Source: an uncultured Actinomycetes bacterium (GTDB lineage Bacteria; Actinomycetota; Acidimicrobiia; Acidimicrobiales; RAAP-2). From it: a stretch of DNA of 6,665 bases. Positions 1-5,073 of the stretch are shown here, in pieces. The number at the start of each line of letters is the position of its first letter. Position 1 is the first letter of the stretch. The position numbers and the translations under genes were made by a program. A model generated the notes under the pieces. The model was not told the DNA's origin. It was given only the letters and a program-made list of their open reading frames with translations, and ran no database searches. The stretch spans positions 1 to 6,665 of the forward strand of contig CAIKFN010000030.1 in NCBI GenBank assembly GCA_903826715.1, written 5' to 3'.

Positions 1-710
1 AACTCATTGGCTACTTCCCTAGCGCCGTCGGCGCTCTTTAGAGAAGGCTGTGAAGCAATGATGTCTTCTAGAACGCCAACCTCGCGGTCGACAACACGAC
101 GAAGCGCACCAAGAATGCGAACATCAACGCCGCGGTCAATGAGTCCACTGAGTGAGTAGCCAATTCGAACATCAACATCGGTGAAGACAACATCATTAGA
201 CAAGTTCTCGGAGAAAATAAGTCCCGCTGATTGCAGCTGCTTAACTGACTCTGTGTCAAGACCAGTTGCCTTAGTGAACTCAGCGAGTGTGTAGTACTTA
301 GACGTTGCATTAGAGACTGCAGGGTGACGAGGAGCTTGAGGGGTTGGCAGCAATGTAAGTGGTTGCACACTGCGCTCAGGAGTCGACATTGAAACAATGT
401 TGCTCTGGTTCGCACGTGCAACTTGGCGAAGTGCTGGTGCTACTGGAGTGTCATCTAAGAGACCCTGCTCAATGAGGCGAAAGCGAATAACGCGAAGTGG
501 AATGAATTCCTCTTGCGCCAAACGAATTGCTTCACGAAGACAAGCAACATCTCTTTCAGAGTAGAGACGGTAACCCTTTTTAGAACGAGAAGGAACTACA
601 AGACCACGGTCCTCGTAGTAGCGCAGCTTGGAAAGTTCGATATCGGGAAACTGCTCGCGAAGTGCAGCGTGCACCTCACCAATTTTTAGTTTGCCGTTAG
701 AGATACTCAT
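1..710 (-). CDS. ftsR: MerR-family transcriptional regulator FtsR (3' end beyond window)
   Basis: Translating the minus strand from the ATG at 710 gives an uninterrupted reading frame of 236 codons that runs off the left edge, so the last residues and stop are missing. Residues about 8-80 form a MerR-type winged helix-turn-helix, with the recognisable stretches KLRYYEDRGLV and GYRLYS. A linker rich in proline, alanine and serine follows (about 85-137). A second helix-turn-helix-like domain starts near YYTLAEF at about 139. This two-domain layout and the position after garA match the FtsR family (Rv1828; ftsR of Corynebacterium glutamicum, an activator of ftsZ). The family is about 245 residues, so perhaps 10-15 residues are lost at the edge. 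The start lies two bases after the garA stop with no clear Shine-Dalgarno, suggesting translational coupling. That it controls ftsZ here is inferred from the family. Confidence 0.9.
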   Translation of the reverse strand, partial: MSISNGKLKIGEVHAALREQFPDIELSKLRYYEDRGLVVPSRSKKGYRLYSERDVACLREAIRLAQEEFIPLRVIRFRLIEQGLLDDTPVAPALRQVARANQSNIVSMSTPERSVQPLTLLPTPQAPRHPAVSNATSKYYTLAEFTKATGLDTESVKQLQSAGLIFSENLSNDVVFTDVDVRIGYSLSGLIDRGVDVRILGALRRVVDREVGVLEDIIASQPSLKSADGAREVANE

Positions 711-712
711 AG

Positions 713-1171
713 TTAGTTTGATTCCCAGAAGACTAGTTTGAATTTCCCGATCTGAACTTCGTCAGCCGAGTGCAGCGCGGTCTCTTCGACTCGTGCTCCA
801 TTTACGTAAGTGCCATTGAGGCTATTTAGATCGCGAAGAGTGATGCGTCCACTCGCGGTGCGAGTGAAGATTGCGTGGTGGCGGCTTACGCTCACGTCAT
901 CAAGAAGAATTTCCGCTGATTCGTCGCGTCCAACAGTTGTTATTTCATTAACAACGTCAAACCTGGTTCCTGCTTCTTGACCCGTAGCAATAACAAGTTG
1001 GTCACCGTGCTTTGCGTTCGTGTCAGCAGACGCTGGGTGCAGTGCTTCATTGGTTGCAACTACAGGAAGTGCGATTGTTTCTGGCGATGTTGTATCTACC
1101 TGGGGAGCACCACAAGACCAGCAAAAATTTGCATTGGCATTGAGTATTTCTCCACAGCGGCGACAGTTCAT
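713..1171 (-). CDS. garA: GarA/OdhI-type FHA protein with N-terminal zinc ribbon
   Basis: This is a 152-residue protein. Residues 3-20 form a zinc-ribbon knuckle pair (C3-x2-C6 and C17-x2-C20). Just after it lies Q24-V-D-T-T-S29, which resembles the phospho-threonine segment (VETTS) of OdhI and GarA. Residues about 57-150 are a forkhead-associated domain with G81-R82, S96-x2-H99 and N119-G-T, the usual phosphothreonine-binding positions, ending in the family-typical QIGKFKLVF stretch. In mycobacteria and corynebacteria the unphosphorylated protein binds and inhibits 2-oxoglutarate dehydrogenase, and phosphorylation by serine/threonine kinases such as PknG switches it off. The location between gcvH and ftsR is the conserved actinobacterial one. 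The zinc ribbon is absent from the M. tuberculosis and C. glutamicum proteins and replaces their longer N-terminal tail. Assignment as a GarA orthologue is strong from domain plus position; retention of the metabolic role is inference. Confidence 0.9.
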   Translation of the reverse strand: MNCRRCGEILNANANFCWSCGAPQVDTTSPETIALPVVATNEALHPASADTNAKHGDQLVIATGQEAGTRFDVVNEITTVGRDESAEILLDDVSVSRHHAIFTRTASGRITLRDLNSLNGTYVNGARVEETALHSADEVQIGKFKLVFWESN

Positions 1172-1177
1172 CTTGTT

Positions 1178-1183
1178 ACCCTA
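1178..1183 (-). promoter_or_regulatory. Possible -10 hexamer for garA (weak)
   Basis: TAGGGT on the minus strand fits the TAnnnT pattern and ends six bases before the garA ATG, which would give a leaderless transcript. No convincing -35 lies 16-19 bases upstream, and TAnnnT is common by chance. It could be an internal promoter for garA-ftsR within the longer operon. Confidence 0.3.
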
Positions 1184-1199
1184 CTTAAATTTCTTAACG

Positions 1200-1213
1200 A
1201 GCGCTTAGGCGCT
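1200..1213. other. Short hairpin at the gcvH-garA junction
   Basis: AGCGC, a TTAG loop and GCGCT form a perfect five-base-pair stem that covers the first bases of the gcvH stop codon and the start of the 40-base gap before garA. No T-run follows on either strand, so it is not an intrinsic terminator. It might stabilise or mark a processing point in the transcript; chance occurrence is also possible. Confidence 0.3.
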
Positions 1214-1589
1214 AATTATTGGTAAGGGTGGCGTAACCAGCTGCGTCTAGAAGTGATTCAAAGTCCGCCGATGATGTTGTTGTGATCTCGCAAATCCAGG
1301 CACCGTAGGGGTCTGCATTTACAGTTTCAGGCGAAGAAGTTAGTGAATCATTTACTGCAGTAATGGTTCCGCTCACTGGAGCGTAGATTTCGCTGACTGA
1401 CTTGGTTGATTCAACTTCACCCATAGATCCGCCAACTGCGACTGATGCACCAACACTTGGAAGCGCCACGTAGACAATGTCTCCAAGTGCGTCTTGTGCA
1501 TAATCAGTGATTCCAACTCGAACAACGTCACCAGTTATTTGGGCCCACTCGTGGTCCGTGCTGTAACGAAGATCGGAAGGAATTTGCAT
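1212..1589 (-). CDS. gcvH: Glycine cleavage system H protein
   Basis: This 125-residue protein matches the normal length of GcvH. It opens with the family signature RYSTDHEWA (residues 8-16), continues with GITDYAQDALGDIVYVALP (26-44), and carries the lipoyl site in GEVESTKSVSEIYAP, with K63 as the lysine that bears lipoate. The protein shuttles the aminomethyl group from glycine between the P, T and L proteins in the cytoplasm, yielding CO2, ammonia and methylene-tetrahydrofolate. No gcvP, gcvT or lipoylation gene lies in the window, so those partners must be elsewhere. It starts nine bases after the pgsA stop without an obvious Shine-Dalgarno, consistent with co-transcription and coupling. 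Its placement before garA is conserved in mycobacteria. The identification is close to certain. Confidence 0.98.
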   Translation of the reverse strand: MQIPSDLRYSTDHEWAQITGDVVRVGITDYAQDALGDIVYVALPSVGASVAVGGSMGEVESTKSVSEIYAPVSGTITAVNDSLTSSPETVNADPYGAWICEITTTSSADFESLLDAAGYATLTNN

Positions 1590-1598
1590 GGGTACAAT

Positions 1599-2216
1599 CT
1601 ACAAGATTTTGGCGTCTCGTCTCCCTTGGCGCCCGGTCCTCAGCGCCTCGAGCGCTGGGCGAACGTAACTAAACAGGACTATGTAGGAAAGGACGAGCCC
1701 CACGGTTCCAAGAGCCCACGTGGCGTCTCTCAAGAGGTTCTGCCAGCCGTTCGCAGGCAACTCATTATTGCTCGTCAGGAGAAAAAGTGGAAATGTCCCC
1801 ATCAGCAAAAAGGTCGATAGCTTGCCTATTTTTAGGACATTGATTCGAGCGGCTCCGAGCAGTGCCAAAAGTACAGTCAGCGCAGAAACAATCACTTCTC
1901 GGACCAAGACGCATAGAGAAAACCACCAGGGAGCCCCGTGAGCAATGGAGGTCGCAAGTAGCCCAGTCATCACCAAGATGCGATCAGCCGTGGGGTCAAT
2001 GATCTTGCCAATGGTTGAAACTTGCTTAAGACGTCTGGCCAGGTAGCCATCAATCCAGTCGGTTCCACCAATGCTTACGAGCAACCAAGCCGCTTCAGCT
2101 CGGTGCCCAGTTGTGAAAAGGAGTTGAAGAAAGACAGGAATTGCACAGAGGCGAATGAGCGTTACTAAATTTGCCCAGGTCCAAATGCCAGCGTCAGTTT
2201 CTTCGGCGTTTGTCAC
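1599..2216 (-). CDS. pgsA: CDP-alcohol phosphatidyltransferase, PgsA type
   Basis: This is a 205-residue integral membrane protein. It contains the complete CDP-alcohol phosphotransferase signature D53-x2-D56-G57-x2-A60-R61-x8-G70-x3-D74-x3-D78, whose aspartates bind the metal and CDP-diacylglycerol. Hydrophobic segments lie at about 15-35, 80-94, 98-122, 133-149 and 168-186. R106-E107 and G131-K132 resemble positions conserved in phosphatidylglycerophosphate synthases, the likely reaction being CDP-diacylglycerol plus glycerol 3-phosphate. The position upstream of gcvH matches Rv1822 (pgsA2), whose exact substrate is less certain than that of PgsA1-type enzymes, so the acceptor alcohol is inferred. 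The start is GTG at 2216; only CTG lies between it and the in-frame stop upstream. The gene follows fbaB after nine bases and the tail is basic and cytoplasmic in character. Confidence 0.9.
   Translation of the reverse strand: MTNAEETDAGIWTWANLVTLIRLCAIPVFLQLLFTTGHRAEAAWLLVSIGGTDWIDGYLARRLKQVSTIGKIIDPTADRILVMTGLLATSIAHGAPWWFSLCVLVREVIVSALTVLLALLGAARINVLKIGKLSTFLLMGTFPLFLLTSNNELPANGWQNLLRDATWALGTVGLVLSYIVLFSYVRPALEALRTGRQGRRDAKIL
1639..1659. other. Hairpin inside the 3' end of pgsA
   Basis: CAGCGC at 1641-1646 and GCGCTG at 1652-1657 pair across a five-base CTCGA loop, with a further wobble pair and a C-G pair outside. The stem is inside coding sequence about 50 bases before the gcvH start. 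No T-run follows. A structural or processing role is possible but codon constraints alone could create it. Confidence 0.25.
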
Positions 2217-2225
2217 GCGCAGTTT

Positions 2226-3275
2226 CTAAGCAACCGTAATTGACTTGTCGAGGTAGACGTCCTGGACAGCATTGATAATTTCAATTCCGTCTTTCATTGG
2301 ACGCTGGAAGGCTTTACGACCAAGAATCAGTCCCGTTCCCCCACCGCGCTTGGAAATAACTGCAGTTCTGACTGCGTCGTTGAGGTCGCTCGCGCCCTTC
2401 GATTCCCCACCAGAGTTAATGAGCGAGATGCGTCCGCTGTAGCAATTAGCCACTTGCCAGCGCGCGAGGTCAATTGGGTTGTCAGTAGTGAGCTCGGAAT
2501 AGACCTTCGGGTGAGTTTTTCCAACCTTGACAGCGTTGAACCCACCATTAGTCTCACTGAGCTTTTGCTTGATGATGTCAGCGCCAATGGTGACACCAAT
2601 GTGATTCGCCTGACCTTCTAAGTCTGCTGAAAGTGCGTGGTCCACGCCGTCAACCTTGAAGGCATCATTACGTAAGTAGCACCAGAGCACGGTAAAGAGC
2701 CCGAGTTCGTGTGCTTCAGCGAAGGCCTTAGAGATCTCTTGGATCTGGCGACCTGATTGCTCGCTACCGAAGTAGATGGTCGCACCAATGCCAGCGGCGC
2801 CCATGTCGGCTGCTTGCTGGGCGCTAGCGAACTGAATCTGGTCGTAAGCAGTTGGAAAACGAAGCAGGTCATTGTGGTTGATCTTGACAATAAAGGGAAC
2901 TTTGCTTGCGTACTTCTTAGAAACTGACGCGAGTGCTCCGTAGGTGGATGCAATTGCATTACATCCAGCTTCAATAGCCAGGTCGCAGAGTCTCGCTGGG
3001 TCGAAGTACTCAGGATTCGGTGCGAAGCTCGCTGCAGCTGAGTGTTCAATACCTTGATCAACAGGCAAGATGGAAACATATCCAGTGCCACCGAGGCGAC
3101 CATGGGCGAAGAGTCGAGCCATGTTGGCCTTCACCGCCTTAGAGCGATCAGTCTTGTCGAAGATCTTTGTTAGATAGTCCGGTCCCGGAACGTGTATGAG
3201 TTCCTTGGGAAAAGCGGTGGCTTTATGGTCAAGTAGCAACGAAGCTTCGTCGCCCAGTAATGAGGCAATATCCAT
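2226..3275 (-). CDS. fbaB: Class I fructose-bisphosphate aldolase, FbaB/DhnA type
   Basis: This 349-residue protein aligns from memory along its whole length with Escherichia coli FbaB (350 residues). Shared stretches include GTGYVSILPVDQG at 63-75, NHND at 133-136, GATIYFGSEQSGRQI at 164-178, VLWCYLRN at 196-203, INSGGES near 286-292 and LILGRKAF near the C terminus. Lysine 236 in GADIIKQK is the likely Schiff-base lysine and the glycine-rich stretches near the end bind phosphate. It cleaves fructose 1,6-bisphosphate to dihydroxyacetone phosphate and glyceraldehyde 3-phosphate, or the reverse, without metal, in the cytoplasm. It is the first gene of the minus-strand cluster and ends nine bases before pgsA. 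The ATG at 3275 lacks a Shine-Dalgarno but sits at the expected initiation point of a -10 hexamer, suggesting a leaderless mRNA. Well-studied mycobacteria and corynebacteria rely mainly on a class II enzyme instead. Confidence 0.96.
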   Translation of the reverse strand: MDIASLLGDEASLLLDHKATAFPKELIHVPGPDYLTKIFDKTDRSKAVKANMARLFAHGRLGGTGYVSILPVDQGIEHSAAASFAPNPEYFDPARLCDLAIEAGCNAIASTYGALASVSKKYASKVPFIVKINHNDLLRFPTAYDQIQFASAQQAADMGAAGIGATIYFGSEQSGRQIQEISKAFAEAHELGLFTVLWCYLRNDAFKVDGVDHALSADLEGQANHIGVTIGADIIKQKLSETNGGFNAVKVGKTHPKVYSELTTDNPIDLARWQVANCYSGRISLINSGGESKGASDLNDAVRTAVISKRGGGTGLILGRKAFQRPMKDGIEIINAVQDVYLDKSITVA

Positions 3276-3282
3276 GTCTTTT

Positions 3283-3288
3283 ACAATA
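3283..3288 (-). promoter_or_regulatory. fbaB: Candidate -10 element for the fbaB-pgsA-gcvH-garA-ftsR unit
   Basis: TATTGT on the minus strand fits the actinobacterial TAnnnT pattern and is followed by seven bases before the fbaB ATG, so transcription would begin at or one base before the start codon. The -35 region is not recognisable, and it overlaps the inverted repeat at 3304-3319. Predicted from position and pattern only. Confidence 0.55.
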
Positions 3289-3303
3289 CAGCGCCACTAG
3301 TTA

Positions 3304-3319
3304 CCAGTGCGTACACTGG
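3304..3319. promoter_or_regulatory. Inverted repeat, candidate operator between divergent genes
   Basis: CCAGTG and CACTGG are perfect inverted arms around a four-base CGTA centre. The repeat covers most of the candidate plus-strand -10 (TACACT) and lies about 28-43 bases upstream of the predicted fbaB initiation point, where the -35 would be. A dimeric regulator bound here could affect both directions. No regulator is identified. Confidence 0.4.
3312..3317 (+). promoter_or_regulatory. Candidate -10 element for the DinB-esterase pair
   Basis: TACACT fits TAnnnT. Initiation about seven bases downstream would fall near 3324 and leave a leader of about four bases before the ATG at 3328. This supports that ATG rather than the GTG at 3307, which would lie upstream of the transcription start. 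No good -35 is seen. Confidence 0.45.
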
Positions 3320-3327
3320 ACCTACTT

Positions 3328-3894
3328 ATGGACATTGAATACAGAGATCAATTCGTTAGGCGCCTGCAGACTGTTCATGGTCTCTACTACGAAGCCTGTG
3401 ACACCATGACACAAGATCAGGTGAACTACGTCGAGAAACCAGGCGTTCTGCCAATTGCGTTTTCGCTCGTGCACATTGTTTTGATGATCGACAGCACACT
3501 GTGGGTTGCGGGCGGACCAGCTCCACTATTCAACGAAGAGTGGGCGAAGAAAATGGGACTCGCAATTGCCGATCACGGCAAAGAGCTCAGTGTTGAAGAA
3601 ATGATGCACCAAAAAATTGACAACTTCGAAGAATTTAAGAAATTCATGCGTCTCGTTTTTACCAATACAGAAAACTTCATTGGCAGCATTGAGCCTGCTG
3701 ACTTTTCCAGAGTTCTCCTCTCCTACCCTTATCCTGAGAAGGTTGCAAAGACCTTCTCAGCGCGAATGGGAAGAGAGGACGGCATCACTGTAAGTGTCGC
3801 TATGGAATGCTGGGTCTATCAGCATCTGCTCAGGCACATGGGCGAAATCGAACACGCACGAGGCCTCGTTGGTCTCGAAGGAATGACTTCATAA
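3328..3894 (+). CDS. DinB-fold putative metal-dependent protein
   Basis: From the ATG at 3328 this is a 188-residue protein; a GTG at 3307 would add seven residues but overlaps the candidate promoter. It looks like the four-helix DinB/YfiT superfamily: H49 in the second helix (SLVHIVLMID) and H166 and H170 in the last long helix (YQHLLRHMGEIEHARGL) form the expected metal-binding histidine triad. Family members include mycothiol- or bacillithiol-dependent transferases and isomerases as well as many proteins of unknown function, so no reaction can be assigned. There is no signal peptide or membrane segment, so it is probably cytoplasmic. The downstream esterase gene begins 30 bases later on the same strand with a strong ribosome-binding site, suggesting a joint unit. 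The fold assignment is fairly firm; specific function is unknown. Confidence 0.8.
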   Translation: MDIEYRDQFVRRLQTVHGLYYEACDTMTQDQVNYVEKPGVLPIAFSLVHIVLMIDSTLWVAGGPAPLFNEEWAKKMGLAIADHGKELSVEEMMHQKIDNFEEFKKFMRLVFTNTENFIGSIEPADFSRVLLSYPYPEKVAKTFSARMGREDGITVSVAMECWVYQHLLRHMGEIEHARGLVGLEGMTS

Positions 3895-3913
3895 TTTTTT
3901 TGAATTAACAAAT

Positions 3914-3921
3914 AAGGGGGG
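3914..3921 (+). promoter_or_regulatory. Strong Shine-Dalgarno site of the esterase gene
   Basis: AAGGGGGG ends three bases before the ATG at 3925. It is the only clear purine-rich ribosome-binding site in the window and fixes that start. Confidence 0.75.
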
Positions 3922-3924
3922 CCT

Positions 3925-5073
3925 ATGGCTGAAATTAAGGGAACATATAACGAGAAGTTTGCTGGAGTCGCTGAGTCGCTTTCAAAGTCACTCGACGCAG
4001 GCACTGACGTTGGAGCATCAGTATGTGTAATCCATAAGGGTGAAGTTGTCGTAGACATCTGGGGTGGCTACAAAGAAGAAGCCAAGGTCAACGAATGGCA
4101 AGAAGATACTCTCGTCAACGTTTGGTCCACCACCAAGACCATGACGTTTCTTGTCTCTCTCATGTTGCACGACCGAGGCGTCATCAACATCAATGACCCG
4201 GTTGCAAAATACTGGCCTGAGTTCGCTCAAAATGGCAAGTCCGACATCACTGTAAAGAACATCCTCAGTCACACCGCAGGACTATCTGGATGGGACGTTG
4301 AGCTAAAGGCTGAGGACTACGCAAACTGGGACTTCTGTGTTGAATCACTCGCGGCGCAGGCTCCATGGTGGAGCGACCGCAAGCAGTCTGGCTACCACGC
4401 AATATCGCAGGGCTACCTCATTGGTGAAGTAGTTCGCCGTGCAACTGGAACAACCATTGGACAGTTCTTTAAAAACGAAGTCGCTGACGTTCTTGGCGCA
4501 GACTTCTACATTGGTCTTCCTGAAAGCGAAGAAGGTCGCGTGAGTCTCGTTATTCCACCTGCTGCAAATGCTGACCTTACAGCTGCAATTATGGCGGACC
4601 CAACATCAGTTGTTGCCAAAACATTTGGAAACCCTAAGTGGTCTGAAGCGGCAACTATGCCGCACAACCGCTGGTGGCGAGCTGCAGAAATCCCAGCAGC
4701 TGGTGGGCACGGGAACGCCAAGAGCGTTGCCACAATCCAGTCAATCATTGCTAACAAGGGTGACTACAACGGCAAGCGATTCTTCTCTGAGAAGACCAAC
4801 GAGCTGATCTTTGAAACGCAGGCGAATGGAATAGACCTCAACCTAGGAGTTGACTCACACTTTGGTGGGGCGGGATACGGACTTGCTTCAGCAACAGTTC
4901 CACTCGGACCAGCCTCTTGTTACTGGGGTGGCTACGGTGGAAGCATCATCACTATGGACCAAGATCTTGGCATCACTGTTTCTTACATGATGAACAAGAT
5001 GCTCCAAACGGTGGTTGGTGACTCACGCGGTGGCGACATTGGTGTCGCTGCAGTTACTGCACTATTTAGTTAG
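3925..5073 (+). CDS. Family VIII-type serine esterase / beta-lactamase-fold hydrolase
   Basis: This 382-residue protein belongs to the class C beta-lactamase-like serine hydrolases. S68-T-T-K71 is the SxxK motif supplying the nucleophile and general base, preceded by the typical VNVWSTTK context. LSHTAGL (114-120) and GYHAISQGYLIGEVVRR (156-172) are family landmarks, with Y157 as the catalytic tyrosine. W334-G-G336, followed by YGGS, takes the place of the KTG motif, as in family VIII carboxylesterases such as EstB. No signal peptide is present, so the protein is probably cytoplasmic, which argues against a role as a secreted antibiotic-resistance beta-lactamase. The substrate is unknown; short-chain ester hydrolysis or transesterification is the usual activity. 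It follows the DinB-fold gene after 30 bases, and its stop overlaps the convergent gene's stop by four bases. Confidence 0.93.
   Translation: MAEIKGTYNEKFAGVAESLSKSLDAGTDVGASVCVIHKGEVVVDIWGGYKEEAKVNEWQEDTLVNVWSTTKTMTFLVSLMLHDRGVININDPVAKYWPEFAQNGKSDITVKNILSHTAGLSGWDVELKAEDYANWDFCVESLAAQAPWWSDRKQSGYHAISQGYLIGEVVRRATGTTIGQFFKNEVADVLGADFYIGLPESEEGRVSLVIPPAANADLTAAIMADPTSVVAKTFGNPKWSEAATMPHNRWWRAAEIPAAGGHGNAKSVATIQSIIANKGDYNGKRFFSEKTNELIFETQANGIDLNLGVDSHFGGAGYGLASATVPLGPASCYWGGYGGSIITMDQDLGITVSYMMNKMLQTVVGDSRGGDIGVAAVTALFS

Noticed and set aside
68..421. A 117-codon open frame on the minus strand inside ftsR
   Set aside because: It overlaps the ftsR frame, whose translation shows clear MerR motifs; the alternative product is low in charged residues and has no recognisable domain.
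1200..1213. Terminator between gcvH and garA
   Set aside because: The hairpin is short and no T-run follows on either strand; the downstream genes keep conserved operon order.
2822..2829. Eight-base perfect palindrome CGCTAGCG inside fbaB
   Set aside because: It lies deep in coding sequence and encodes conserved residues; palindromes of this size are expected by chance.
3877..3901. Possible intrinsic terminator after the DinB-fold gene (GAAG/CTTC stem and seven T's)
   Set aside because: The stem is only four base pairs with a six-base loop and three bases before the T-run, too weak; the strong ribosome-binding site just after suggests read-through into the esterase gene.
3925..5073. Antibiotic-resistance beta-lactamase
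   Set aside because: There is no export signal, and the third motif is WGG instead of KTG, which fits family VIII carboxylesterases better than true class C beta-lactamases.
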